A stretch of 64,000 bases of DNA from Pilatotrama ljubarskyi (lineage: Eukaryota > Basidiomycota > Agaricomycetes > Polyporales > Polyporaceae). The notes below the pieces were generated by a model, which was not told the origin of the DNA, did no database searches, and was given only the letters and a program-made list of their open reading frames with translations. This document shows, one piece after another, positions 1 through 11,472 of the stretch; position 1 is the first letter of the stretch; the number at the start of each line of letters is the position of its first letter. Where the stretch lies: the NCBI GenBank assembly GCA_022385805.1, contig MU277688.1, positions 62,001-126,000 of the forward strand, given 5' to 3'. Made by a program: the position numbers and the translations under genes.

Positions 1-485
1 ATGAACGTCGTCGTCGATGCTCCAGCCCCTCCGCCGCTGGTCTGGTCGCTGGCCTGGTCGTCGTGGTCGTCGGTCTCGACTTGCGCGTACATTTTGAAGT
101 GGTCCCACCTGCAGCTTCTTAATTCTTGCGCGCTTGTCCGTATGCCAATACGCCTTCCATTTTGGGAGGTTATCCCAAATACGGACAGGAATTGATGAGA
201 GCCTTGCGAGGCCCCCGAACACTCCGTGTAGTATACTACCACCACCGTCCACCTTTGCTTGGAGACCTCAGGCAACGTGAAAGATCTCCAAGGCCCAGTG
301 CGTCTCATGACCGTTAACCAAGGTAGGAGCAGTGGGACACCATAGAGTACTTCGAGTGCTGAAGCCGATCGGCAGTTGGCACATGTACAGTGCAATGAAT
401 AGCGCCTATGTTGCACCCTTCCGATATCTTCATGTAGTCTGCAAGCCTAGGACAGCGCATGAGGTAGGCCCAGCGTTAGTGTTCT

Positions 486-879
486 TGGCAGAATGCTGCC
501 ATTTCGCCGCGGGCATCTGCCAGGCGGCATTTGCCATTCTGCCGGCCAGGGTCGGTGGCAGAACATGGCAGAAGACGGTAGCGCCGGGTAAGCGCCGGCC
601 CGAATGACCGACGGCCAGACATACAAACCGGTTTGGAAGGACCAAAGGAGCATCCCAGACTGTCTGTCAGCAACATAAGGCTTTCAGAGGCTCCTATGAT
701 GTTGAAACTCAAGCCAGTTTCGACTTTTGAGGCATCTTGAGGCGTTACGGAGCGAGCCAGCCTCGGAGGATGGCCGACCGTGGCTGGTAAGCGCCGGCGA
801 TTCTGCCACCATTCGCCGGCCGTGGCAATAGCCATTCTGCCATTCTGCCGGCGAAAATGCCCCAAAATAATTCTGCCAT
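486..879. repeat. MITE-like element with imperfect terminal inverted repeats
   Basis: The left end (TGGCAGAAT, from about 486) is mirrored by ATTCTGCCA at about 870-878. The similarity continues inward through a GCATTT/TTCGCCG-like block. Inside, the motif GCCATTCTGCCGGC occurs at 532-545 and 839-852, and GGTAAGCGCCGGC occurs at 587-599 and 786-798, so the body is itself repetitive. No open frame or transposase is visible. The structure suggests a non-autonomous element. No clear target-site duplication was found, so the exact ends are uncertain. Confidence 0.45.
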
Positions 880-887
880 ATACACTA

Positions 888-1043
888 CCCAGCGTAGATT
901 CGACCACTATCGTCACGCGTGACCTCACGGCGGTAGCTGGGCGCTTAGCTACGATACGCCCGCAATATGTGCATGAATTGCTTGCATGCGTGACAGAGAA
1001 AGGTCACGTGAAAATCACGTGTAGTGGTCGAATCTACGCTGGG
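888..1043. repeat. 156-bp element bounded by a perfect 22-bp inverted repeat
   Basis: Bases 888-909 are the exact reverse complement of 1022-1043 (22 of 22). The similarity continues inward imperfectly: both arms run into CACG and CGTGACC blocks. About 110 bases separate the arms and code for nothing recognisable. Terminal repeats flanking a short non-coding core are typical of MITEs. No obvious target-site duplication is seen (left flank TACACTA, right flank CCTACTA), so this could also be a degenerate copy or a structured spacer. Confidence 0.6.
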
Positions 1044-1739
1044 CCTACTAGTACCTTATGCAAAAAGGCCTCCTGCATCAAGCACATGAGTAGGACCTAT
1101 GATATGCTTGCCGAGACGCATAATCTCACGGTTTGTCCGCCTGTCGGACGTCTCTACACGAGGGATGTTCTTCAGCGTTGCTGGTACTTATCTGTGCAGT
1201 CGGCCCCGTCCTCGTGGTGTACTTATCCGACCGTTGTTTACACCAGGGCGGTCTTCTCTTGATTCGCGGGCGTTGGGGCGTCTCTGACTGTTCAGGGACC
1301 TCAATCGAACCTGGCGCTTCCTTCTCTTTACCCCTACAGACTCCTTCGTCTCTCGGCCTCCGATGGCGTCCACGATATGACCTCTGCAGACGTCAATCTC
1401 CTATGGAACCAAGCTCAAACGGTCTTTCATGTAAAGACCGCGGTCGCATCGCGGAGCGGCTACCTTGAAAGAGCGGCGTCTGCTGGTGGGAGAAAAACCG
1501 ACCACGTTTGTTCCCGCTCCCAGACATACTTAACCATACTTAGGCACAGGACGCCTCCGCCACCTCTTCCGTAGACGCGCCCAAGACTCAGATGATTATC
1601 GCATGGGATACGTCTGCCCTATACTCGCTTGAGAACTGCGGCTCAGAGATATAACTAGTCTGATGCCTCGTCCCTGGAGTGGCCAGGATCTCCCGGCCCA
1701 CCACCCTTCGGATCGTCCGCTGGAGTGCACCTGCTTACC

Positions 1740-3383
1740 ATGGAGAAGCCTTCACATGAACTTGCGGACACCGAAAAACTCTCGAGCTTGGAGCTGGACA
1801 TATCCAGCACGAATTCAGGCTATGTCGTAGATCCATTGGCTGAGCGAAGGCGCGTAGGAGTTATGAACACACTGACGTGAATGTATTGTATACTCACCGA
1901 CCTATACATAGGCTGATCCGACGGATCGACCTGCGCATCATACCAGCCGCGATGATGATCCACCTGTTATGTTTCATTGATCGGTCCAACATAGTAAGTA
2001 TGCCCCTTCAGTCACTTCGGCGCCCCCCTCACTATATCCAGGGCAACGCGAAAGTGCTCAACCGGGAGGAAGGGGACTCGCTCGTTCAGACGCTCCATAT
2101 CACCAACCAGCAGTATCTCGTGGCTCTCATGATCTTCATCGTCGCATTCACAATCATCCAGACGCCTTCCAACTACATGCTCAAGCGCTTCCGGCCCTCC
2201 CGCTGGATAGCGCTCATGATGTTCTGCTGGGGCGCGATGACCTTGCTCCTCGCCTCCGTACGCAACTTTGGTGGACTTGTCGCCGTACGCTTCCTGCTCG
2301 GCGCCTTCGAGTCCGGCCTCTTCCCCGGCCAAGTTTACATTCTTACCTTCTGGTATCGGCCTGAGGAGCGAGCGATCCGCATCGCGCTCATTGTGGCATG
2401 CTCGAGCCTTGGCGGTGCCTTCGGAGGTGCCATCGCGTATGGCATCGGAAAGCTGAACGGCGTCGGCGGACTCGAAGGCTGGCGCTGGCTCTTCCTGATC
2501 GAGGGCATCCCGTCATGTCTTGCGGCCATTCTGTGCGCCCTCTTCTTTCCTGACTATCCGGAGACGGTTTCATGGCTCTCGGAGGAGGAGCGCGAGCTAG
2601 CGACGCAACGCATCAAGGGCGTCGCTTCGCTCGGACATGATAGGATTATCTGGAAGGAGGCAAAGGCGACACTCATGGACTGGCGGCTATATGCTCACTA
2701 CATCGCATATATCTCAAACTCCGTGCCATTCTCTAGCAATTCTCTGTTTGCACCCACGATAGTGGCAGGGCTGGGCTACAAAGGCCTCGACGCACAGCTG
2801 TTCACGGTGCCACCCTATGCGATCGGATTCGTGGTGACTGTCACCGTAGCATGGCTCGCGGACAGATATGAAAAGCGGTCGATCGCCACGTCCTGCTCTA
2901 TGATAATAGCCGGTGTCAGCTTTATTGTGCAGGGTACGTTCTCAAGGCATCCCTCGTCGATCGTCGGCTCATTCATTTCCAGGTGCCCTCCCGCCGGACG
3001 CATTCAAGACTCGCTACGTCTTCCTATGCATCGCTCTGTCATTCTCGTTCGCCTGTACCCCTCCTTCCCTCAGCTGGCTGACGGCGAACCTACGGAGCAC
3101 TGGCGCCGCGACACTTGCCATTCCCGTCAACGTTGCCTTCGGGCAGCTTGGGCAGATCATCGGTAAGCCGCGCTTTGTTTATTTCACAGTTGTATACGCA
3201 GACCTTACGACGCGCATAGGTGTATATATCTACAGAGATTCGGAAGCACCCGGTTTTCCTACTGGTCACTTCACCAATGCAGGCTTTCTCCTAGAGGGCG
3301 CCGTCATCATCATGTCGCTCAGGCTCTTCTACGTGTACAAGAACAAGCGACTGGCCCCCGGAGAGCGTAAATGGCGCCTTTAG
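1740..3383 (+). CDS. MFS transporter, anion:cation symporter (Dal5/allantoate permease-like)
   Basis: This is a plasma-membrane major facilitator transporter of the ACS family, whose fungal members import allantoate, nicotinate, vitamins or organic anions. The family signature is clear: DRSNI joined after an intron to GNAKVLN, then PSNYMLKRF, FESGLFPG and WRWLFLIEGIPS. About 12 hydrophobic segments are visible. Exons are 1740-1876, 1912-1993, 2042-2933, 2983-3162 and 3220-3383, giving about 484 aa, near the family norm. The last three introns (48, 49 and 57 bases) keep frame. The first is the weakest: only a 35-base intron (1877-1911) fits the phase, so the N-terminus is less certain. ATG 1740 was chosen because it supplies a typical hydrophilic cytosolic leader. 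The substrate cannot be inferred. Confidence 0.88.
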
Positions 3384-3609
3384 GTTCCCTCTCTCGCTGC
3401 CAGATTTGGTTTCGTTGCAGCCCTCCATGTCTCCCTCCTGAAGTTTTCCCCATTGTTCTTCGTGCCTTGCTTTGACGCGCCCGTGTACGCTGCTGTCCGA
3501 AACATCGCTTTGCTAGACTACGCATGTATGGCTTACACGTCTCCCGAATAGCTTCTCATATGAACATGACTATCACGACTGGCTCACCTCGCTCGCCGAC
3601 TCTTATAAT

Positions 3610-5705
3610 CTATGACTCGGAGTCACCGCGATGGTCGTCTGCGTACCCGCGCGCGATGCCACTTCGGCCTTGCTCTAACAGGCTCGGGGCATCCTGTCCG
3701 ATACGTGTCTCCAGCCCGCGGAAGGTTCGCGATTGCAAGAATTGTGCTGTCATGGGCGATGAATGAGTCGGTAGCTTGGAGAACGGAGGGGGCGTCACAG
3801 ACCTGCAGCGCTGTCGTCCATTTTCGAGAGCGTGCTTTCTTGGTTACGCAGGATGATAGCGGCGGAATCGGTATCACCATTTGCGGTGGGTTCAGGAGCG
3901 CCTGGTCACATCGTGAGCACGCTGCCTGCGTCATTTGGAGCATGTGGGGAACTCACCTCCGTAACGTTTTGCGTGCCGATACTTCCCCGTGGCCAGGGAG
4001 AACACCGGTTGATCTAGGTCTTCATCCTCTTCCTCGCCACCATCGCGAGCCCCTGTATCTGAATAGAATGAGTATAGCGATGGACGAGGAACGCCCGCAC
4101 AGCTTACTTTGTAGCGCGTCCTGGTGCTCTCTCAGAAGCTGATCGAAATCCAGGACATAGCGCCCAGTCCAAGACTGCGTAGGCTGAAGAGCGACTTCAA
4201 GCTCGTATGGCGTAACGATCGGCCTCAGGAACTCCTGTAACCGGATATCACGTCTGTGACCTGCATGTTGGTGATGGAGGAACCAGGGAACATACCTTAG
4301 CGTCGAGCAGGCTATTCTCAGGGCATGCCACGAGGACGAAGCACTCGATCTCGAGGAAGTTCGCGAGCTTGGCCGGGTTAGGCTTGCCTACACTGATGGT
4401 ATACGACTTCTTGTGCGCCTTCTTGATGATGTCGCGTAGGTGAGCGATCAGTGGCAAGTAATTCGCTGCGGGAGAATGAACGTCGACGACCGAACGCGGA
4501 GGCCGCACGAGCTGTGCTCACCGACACCGAGTGTTCCGACAAGGATTCCGATGACATCGGCATCTCGTGCCTTTTGCACGACAGCATACCGTCTCATAAG
4601 GAGCTTGTTTGTCCGTCCTGATTCGAGCCGTGTTGCGCGTGTATGAGGGTCATAGGAGTACACCTGTGGTGGAGGCACTCAGCACTGGATAACGAAGAGG
4701 AGCGATCTTCATTACCTCGTACGATGAGTGGGTGAGCAAGAGGTTGGTGAGGGTCAAACTCTCCCCTCCAATGTAGAGGATCACGCTCTGTTCAGGAGAG
4801 GCGTCATCCTGCGATGTCTCCTCCAGGGTGGGCTGGTCGGGGTGTCCCGATTCTGGAAGGCTTGACGATGTTCGTTGCTGTCCAGAAGGAGAGGGATGTG
4901 CTACGAGTGGTATTGGTGTATGCAGCACTCGTGTTGAGGGTAGCCTCTGCCTCAGTTCTGCAATTACATCGTCTACAGCACTGATGTTAGTGAGTGCCAT
5001 TCCTTATGAGATCGGAATATTACCGGCTCGATGTGCATATGCTACATCGTAGCGTAGCAGGACTTTCGTCCTCGAAAACGAGTCGGAAGCAGACTTCAAG
5101 GTTTCGACGAAGCTCTCCGCACAATGTACCGGATCGATGAGCTTCTTGCCTAGCACGTAAATGACAGGTAGTCGCGAAGTCCTACACGGACGGAGGTCAG
5201 TATAGATCTTCGGATGCGCATATGCTTGCTTAACGCACTGACTCATACAGGCATGCCCGTAGTGGACCAGGGCATCGGCATCTACATGCTGCGCGGCAAC
5301 CTCATCGACACAACAGCTAAGGGCGAAGGTGATCAGCCGGTCACCGATGCTCATATTCACAGAGATTCTCACCTCCCATAAGATGTGTCGGCTAGAACAT
5401 ATAGCTCTCTGCTTGCCGCTATCCTGGACTTGAGAGCTCGGAAGATAGGCACGGAGTGAGGCAGAAGCTCGTCCGGGAACTGGAGGGCAATCTGCAAGGC
5501 AAAGCTAAGCACGGCCCGAAGCGCCTCAAACCAAGCAACTGACCCTCTTGTAGTCACCTTTCTCAATTTGGTCTGCTGTGCGCGCGATATCGAATGTGTC
5601 CTCTAACTCTTCGGGTGATAGACTGGTCGGGACCTCTCCTTGTAGATCAATGGTGCGAGTGATTGCATCTGCCCCAGACGAGGAGAATGTAGTAACCTCC
5701 GCCAT
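3610..5705 (-). CDS. DPH2: Diphthamide biosynthesis protein Dph2
   Basis: Dph2 pairs with Dph1 as an iron-sulfur enzyme in the cytosol. The complex moves the 3-amino-3-carboxypropyl group of SAM onto a histidine of elongation factor 2, the first step of diphthamide synthesis. Spliced exons give the expected order: an N-terminal [10 protein letters not shown] segment, LQFPDELL, then DTSYGS joined to [38 protein letters not shown], a variable middle, [29 protein letters not shown], and a C-terminus with SRTFRGLE and GRSGIARGY. The [14 protein letters not shown] block is typical of Dph2 rather than Dph1. There are about ten exons with introns near 50 bases. ATG 5705 was taken because the only in-frame upstream codon is a non-ATG. 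The gene is divergent from TOM70 across about 220 bases. Confidence 0.93.
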
Positions 5706-5926
5706 TGTCAACGATGTCCTGTAAGAAATGCCAACTCAGTCCCGTCGATGGCAAGCTGGACCCGCTCTTCCTTTCTTGACAAGATCAAATTGAGAGGGCA
5801 AGTTTGTGAGCAGCCGAGGTTAGGGTTCTAAGTATGACATGTGCCCCTAGGCTAGGGTCTGCGGCACCGGCTGATGCAAGGCCAAAATTCGAGCGCGGGC
5901 GCCGTGCCGAGGCCATCCGTCCCACC
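5706..5926. promoter_or_regulatory. Shared DPH2/TOM70 divergent promoter region
   Basis: This is the 221-base gap between the start codons of two divergently transcribed housekeeping genes. It must carry both core promoters and both 5' leaders. No canonical TATA box is evident, as is common for housekeeping fungal promoters. The assignment comes from gene layout, not from a recognised motif. Confidence 0.45.
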
Positions 5927-8396
5927 ATGTCCTCCTCCACGTCGTCGCAGGGCGTCGTCGACCGCGTCCAAAATTTCGTCTCCGAGCACAAGCATGCCGT
6001 CCTCATTGGCACGGCAGCAGCGCTGGTCGCCATCGGCGGCGTCGCCTACTATGCGTCCACGTCGAGCAGCGGTCCTCGCGGTGACGTAGAGAAGGGCGAG
6101 GGGAAGAAGGATAGGAAGAAGAGCAAGAAGAGGAAGACCGTCAAGGACGACGATGGTCCCATCCTCGAGGAATGCAAGCCGAAGGCAGGAGCCGCGGAGG
6201 AAGAAGGTAAGTTGCAATGCATATCAAAGTCCACCGCGCCCGTCTGGTGGCGGAAGTCTTGTCGGCATAACCGCCCTATTCAACCTCGACCCGACGTGCT
6301 ATCGTCTATTGGGTTGGAGATGCGCTGTACGGCGTGCATGGATCAGCTGTCAGCCTACTCTTGGGACATTGGCTTACGCGACATCTTAGAGGAACCGAAC
6401 TACACAGCTGAAGACATTGCTCGCATGTCGGAGGAGGTCAGTAATTTCGGCCTATCATACTGCATGGTACTTAACATGCTACAGGAGCGTACGAAGGCTG
6501 CTGCGTCCCTTAAAGCCAAGGGAAATGCCGCCTACCAGCAGCGCAAGTTCGCCACCGCAATTGACTACTATACTCGGGCAATTGCCGTAACTCCCAAGCC
6601 TGAACCGGTCTTCTTTAGCAACCGCGCCGCATGTACGTCCTAGCCTCGTATGTTCCTTGCTGGTCACTCATGGAGTGTTCAGGTTATGTCAACTTGAACC
6701 CGCCACAACACGACAAGGTTATCGAGGACTGTGACAAGGCCCTTGCTCTTGACAAAAACTACCTCAAGGCGCTGAACCGTCGGGCGACCGCTCTTGAGGC
6801 CTTGGATCGGCTTGAGGAGGCTCTGCGTGGTACGTCAGTTTGGCACGGGCGTCCATGAGTGCACGTCCTGAAACGATATGCGCAGACTTCACAGCAGCGG
6901 CAATTCTGGACAAGTTCCAAAACATAACTGCGGCCGAGTCGGTAGAACGGGTGCTCAAAAAGCTCGCGACTAAGAAGGCACAAGAGATCTTCTCGGTGAG
7001 TTGTCAGTCTGAGGATGATGACGGTGGTGATCCTGAGGGCCAATCCCGTGCAGTCGCGTGAGAAGCGCTTGCCTTCACACATGTTCACCTCCGCGTATTT
7101 TGGCGCGTTCCGCCCAAGTAAGTCGTCAGCCACAGAGTCTCATAGGCATCTTCATCTGACATGGAACATAGGACCGCTACCTGAGCTGCCTGAGAATCAC
7201 ACTACAGGAGACAGCACGCTCCGCATGGCGTTTGAGGCGCTCCAAGCCTCCGATTACGCGCACGCGTTCACGCTCGTGAATGAGGCTATCGAGCAGGGTA
7301 TCTCTTGGGAGACCGGCAAGGCGGAGGCTCTCAACCTTCGCGGGACGTTCAAGTTCCTCATGATGGACATTGACGGCGCGAAGGAGGACTTCTTGACGTC
7401 GCTGGAGCTGCAGCCATCGCTCACACAGACGTGGGTGAAGATCGCTAGCGTCTATATGGAGCAGGGCGATCCCAAGAAGGCGTTCGAGTGCTTCGAGGAG
7501 GCGATCAAGCATAACCCGAACGACCCGGACATCTACTACCATCGCGGGCAGGGTATGCATCTGCTCTTCCTTGCTACAGCGCTGTCCCACGCTTATCGGT
7601 ACTTACCATGCAGTCCTCTTCATCATGAACGAGTTCGGCGAAGCTGCGGAAAACTATACCAAGTCGACCGAGCTCGACGACAAGTTCGTTTTCAGCCATA
7701 TCCAGCTCGCGGTGGCCCAGTATAAGTCCGGCAACATCGCAAACAGTATGGCGACGTTCAGACGGACGCTGAAGGCGTTCCCCGACCGCAGCGAGCCCCA
7801 AAACTACTAGTGAGCAGAGTTTGTCACCCGGTTCTGAGCAGTTCTGACGCGTGATCTAGCGGCGAGCTGCTCTTGGATCAGCAGCGCTACCCCGATGCGA
7901 TCGAGAAATTCGAGCGGGCTATTGAGATTGAGCGCGCGAAGTGAGTTTGTCCATCGCGCCGATCCTCTACATTCGGAGTTGACCCTCCTCGCTCAGGCCC
8001 CCGCCGATGAACGTTCTTCCGCTTGTCAACAAGGGTCTTGCGCTTTTCCAGTGGAAGCAGGACGTTGAAGCGGCAGAGAAGTGCTGCCAGGAGGCGCTCG
8101 AGATCGACCCGGACTGCGAGGCCGCGGTGGCGACGCTCGCACAGCTCAGCTTGCAGCAAGGCAAGATCGACATTGCCATGAAGATGTTCGACCGCCAGTC
8201 ACAGCTTGCGCGCAGCGAGCCTGAGCTCATCAGCGCGTTGACGTACCAATACGTGAGTGCCGTTCTTGCCTGGAACCTCTTTGCATAGTCTCACCTAATG
8301 GATGTTCTCGCTCAGGCGACGGAGGCGCAAGTGGAGTTCATGAAGACGTACCCTGAGATGGCCGCGCAGCTTGGGCAGATGGCGAGGATGATGTGA
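5927..8396 (+). CDS. TOM70: Mitochondrial outer-membrane import receptor Tom70
   Basis: Tom70 is anchored in the mitochondrial outer membrane and receives chaperone-bound precursors, especially carrier proteins, for the TOM complex. The N-terminus ([11 protein letters not shown]) leads into one transmembrane segment (about residues 25-45, [19 protein letters not shown]), then a lysine-rich linker. The rest is tetratricopeptide repeats: [39 protein letters not shown], a central SAYFGAFRP segment typical of Tom70, then further repeats such as [28 protein letters not shown] and [15 protein letters not shown]. It ends in [10 protein letters not shown]. There are about nine exons. Intron 1 starts at 6207, and its acceptor is placed so that an acidic [19 protein letters not shown] join forms. 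ATG 5927 (ACCATGT) was preferred over an upstream in-frame ATG at 5834, which would put a charged stretch before the anchor. Confidence 0.93.
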
Positions 8397-8802
8397 ACGG
8401 ATCGTTTGGCGGACTTCTGGCTCAGTAATTGCCTCGGCACGCTATGCCTTGATTATATTTTACCGTATCCCAGACATTAAATCTACCCTCACTCCCTTGG
8501 CCTCTAAGCCTACTGTGCGCGACATTGAATCAGCAAAGATCATTGTTTGAGACCGATGTTGAGAGTCGCGATGTACAGAATGCTGTGGTAGCGGTGATGA
8601 TTCCGATTGTTTCGGGCTCATGCTTGCTGAGGCGCGTCTTCGTGCTGGTTCACTCTGCACCACCACGACCTCCGCTACGCCCATCTCACGCTCTCCACGA
8701 CACTTCTAGTCTCCGTTCTCGATCTCTGCGATTGTATCATCTGGTTCCAGCTGCTAGTTTTGTCTGAACACCGTTTGCGCACATACGTCCAATCTACCCT
8801 TC
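8397..8802. other. Intergenic spacer
   Basis: This spacer between TOM70 and the next gene on the same strand must hold the TOM70 3' end and the downstream promoter. A pyrimidine-rich run (about 8640-8780) lies just before the next start, as is common upstream of fungal genes. Nothing else was recognised. Confidence 0.4.
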
Positions 8803-11012
8803 ATGATCATGGATACCTCAGGCCCATCGACTCCGCCGGATGCCTCGAGCAGTCAGTCTAAACGGAGGCGACAGGTCGCCTTCTACCCCAACATGAACGC
8901 GTCCAACAAACCGCAGAAGCCGTTCAGTCGCAGTGCGGCAAAGCGGGAGAGCGTGATGGCTCTGGGTAGCATCGAGTACCTCCAACACTACTTCACGAAG
9001 ACCGGCATCGCCGCTGAGAGCGAGTGCGTAACGCGCCCACAGTACGAGGCCTCTCCATGGTTACTGAACGATGTCTAGTCCATTGCAGAAACCGAATAGC
9101 GGGCTCAGGCCGGCTATAGGTGGACTACAATCGCTGAAGAACAGGCTGTCTGCAGCACCGGATTTCGTACTGCCGCCCTCACCGGCGATGCCGCAGCCAC
9201 CACAACCTACATTTCCGCCGTATGTCAAGACGTTCGAGACAGACCCAGAGAACCTGCGGCCGTCGGTGATTGAAGATCTCATCTCCGTCGCCTCTGGATG
9301 GAACCTCGACCCTCAGCAGCAGCCCGTCGAAGAGCAGGACCCCAATTTGCTCGGAGTGGGGGAGAGATCCAAGGGCACCGTCGACATCCTCGACCTGCTG
9401 AAGAACACCACGCGCGCCGTCCGCTCCGTCCGCAATTACCTTCTCTCCCTCCCCGATGATTCCCAGGTGCCACAGAACAAGCCCCACTTCCGTCCGCAAA
9501 CGCTCTCGAGTTCTCCGCTACCCAAACGCCAGGTATCGCAACCAAACGACCCACACAACCCGCTCACGCGTATCCGCGGGCGCGCGCTGGAGGTGCTTAC
9601 GGTGCTGCGAGAGCTGGAGGAACGCGCGCGCCTGCCGCTCGATCACGACGCGTATGACGCGCAGAGCGACCACGGGTCGTCCAACGACAACAACACTGCT
9701 CCGCACTCGCGCGGTACGTCGCCTTCTTCCCAGATCGAGGAGCCCGAGTTTTTGGATGCGGACGCGTCGGTCTCCATCTCATTCGTCGACGTAGGTGGGC
9801 GGCAGCGCCCCGTACCTGTCTGGGAAGACGAGTCGTCGTCCTTTGACGTGAACAACCTCAGCGAGGAGGAGCGTGATAAGCGTGAGCGCTGGGACGAGCG
9901 GCTCGTCCTGGGGGGTGGATGGCTATATCGGCAGGACCTGCGAATGGAGGACTTGGCACGCGAGCGAGACGTCGTCAGCCAGTATCTGAACGCCGTAGAC
10001 GATGTGCTTTTCGGGGGACCAAAGGAAGGCAAGAGGGGATGGGAGCGCGAGAAGGAACGGGTGGCGAGGAAGGAGAAGGCGGACCGGGAGGCACGAGCGA
10101 AAGGGAGAAGAGTCAGCGCCGGCGACGCCTCCAGTAGTTCAAACGACTCCTCGGTAAGGTCGAACCGACGCGTCGTATCCACCAGCCTTCTCGACTCCTT
10201 CCGGAGCATGACGGTCACGGAGGAGCCGGAGGAGATGGAATCAGTCGACGAAGAGGACGCTATCGACGACGATGAACTACCTCCATGGGCCAAGCGGTCT
10301 ACCTTTGTCGGCGACGACTACAGTGAGTACTTTCGTCGCTTGATAGGTGGTGGTGACAAATTCTGATGTTTGTTCCTCAGGCAGACTACTTGCCCTCTTC
10401 ACCGCGTTCCTGCCTTCAGAGCTTCTACAGCTACTGCCCATGGACTCCTCCGATCGCACTGGCGTTCTACGAGCGCTGTCATCAGGACAGCTTCTGTGTA
10501 CCGCGTACAACACTGGCGTCCGCAAGTCGCGGAAGCCGTGGGGGTACGTGAGCAAGGATGCGATACACGACATCGCGGCCCTCGAACTGGCGCAGGCAGC
10601 CGAGGGCGGTACGGAGGCTGGGAAGCGCGGCTGGACGTTCAGGAGGACTGACAATCTACGACTCTGGGCCGCGTACGTTTCTACGACTATGTTCTCCTCA
10701 ATATTCTAACTCTCTTGCTGTATCAACAGGGCGCTCAAGCTGCGGTACTCGGTGCCAATCGTCCTCCCAAACAGCAAGCGGCCAAGGGAGGGCACCCCCG
10801 GATCGGGTACGCGGACTCCTGTGGACAGCAACACTCCGCTGCCCTCGCCCTCCGTCTCCGCAGTCAGCTTCCCGGGAACCATTGCAGAGGATACCATCGT
10901 ATTTGACGCGCCTCTAGTCGCACGGCTTGAGGAAGGCTGGGAGCAGATGTTGGAACGGCTCGTATTCAAGTGGATGGAAGCGGTTGTGAACGAGAAGAGG
11001 GGCGAGCGATGA
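8803..11012 (+). CDS. Conserved fungal protein of unknown function
   Basis: I recognise this as a type of protein found across filamentous fungi but cannot name a tested function. Exons 8803-9023, 9079-10322, 10381-10672 and 10730-11012 join in frame to 679 aa. The N-terminus is basic and serine-rich, followed by a conserved-looking MALGSIEYLQHYFTKTGIAA block that continues over the first intron into PLQKPNSGL. The middle is proline-rich, then acidic and charged (about residues 300-450, possibly coiled). The C-terminal 200 residues look folded: SRLLALFTAFLPSELLQLLP, GQLLCTAYNTGVRKSRKPWG, then TFRRTDNLRLWAAALKLRY. This last part loosely resembles a calponin-homology-type helical fold, which is a guess. 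Two in-frame ATGs (8803 and 8809) are possible starts. Confidence 0.8.
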
Positions 11013-11227
11013 GCCGCTTGCACCTTCCTTTCTCCTCCTATCTCATTCATGACTTCTTACGCTCTCAACGAAGTGTGTTTGTCGACCGATGGAAGCAGTC
11101 TGCAGTAGCAACCGATGTATCGAAGCCTTCTTGGATGTACCCATAAGACTGAGCAAGCCAGAGAAGAAATAGCCAACCCGGCTTTATCTCACAGTAATAC
11201 TAACGTTTGTTATGCGTCTCCTCCCAG

Positions 11228-11299
11228 TCCGATATGGTGTAACGGCTAACATTACCGCCTTTCACGCGGTAGCTCGGGGTTCGATTCCCCGTATCGGAG
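11228..11299 (+). tRNA. tRNA-Glu (anticodon TTC)
   Basis: This is a complete intronless tRNA. The acceptor stem pairs TCCGATA (11228-11234) with TATCGGA (11292-11298), with G as discriminator base. The anticodon loop CTTTCAC places TTC, reading GAA codons for glutamate. The A box (TGGTGTAACGG) and B box (GGTTCGATTCC) match the Pol III consensus. A run of five T follows at 11301-11305 and serves as the Pol III terminator. Confidence 0.96.
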
Positions 11300-11300
11300 C

Positions 11301-11305
11301 TTTTT
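11301..11305 (+). terminator. Pol III T-run terminator of tRNA-Glu
   Basis: TTTTT begins two bases after the discriminator base of the tRNA, the usual position and length for RNA polymerase III termination. Confidence 0.8.
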
Positions 11306-11472
11306 GTCGTTCATCCCAGCTTCCATCGCAGAGGCTCATAACCATGGCAATGACAGTCTCTGCAGTTTGAAGAGACTTCAAGAATGCGTACCGTAGTTGT
11401 CGGAAGGTCGACCATGGAGCCTCGTTCCGGAAGAGTATGTCGCTCTTGTCGAACTCCTTCTCGTGCCGGCGC

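Larger units (their letters stand above)
1..1739. other. Gene-poor left flank with repeats
   Basis: No convincing gene was seen here. The open frames are short, overlap on both strands and look like no known family. The stretch holds two adjacent inverted-repeat elements, listed separately at 486-879 and 888-1043. The right end contains the probable promoter and 5' leader of the transporter gene that begins at 1740. Confidence 0.5.
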
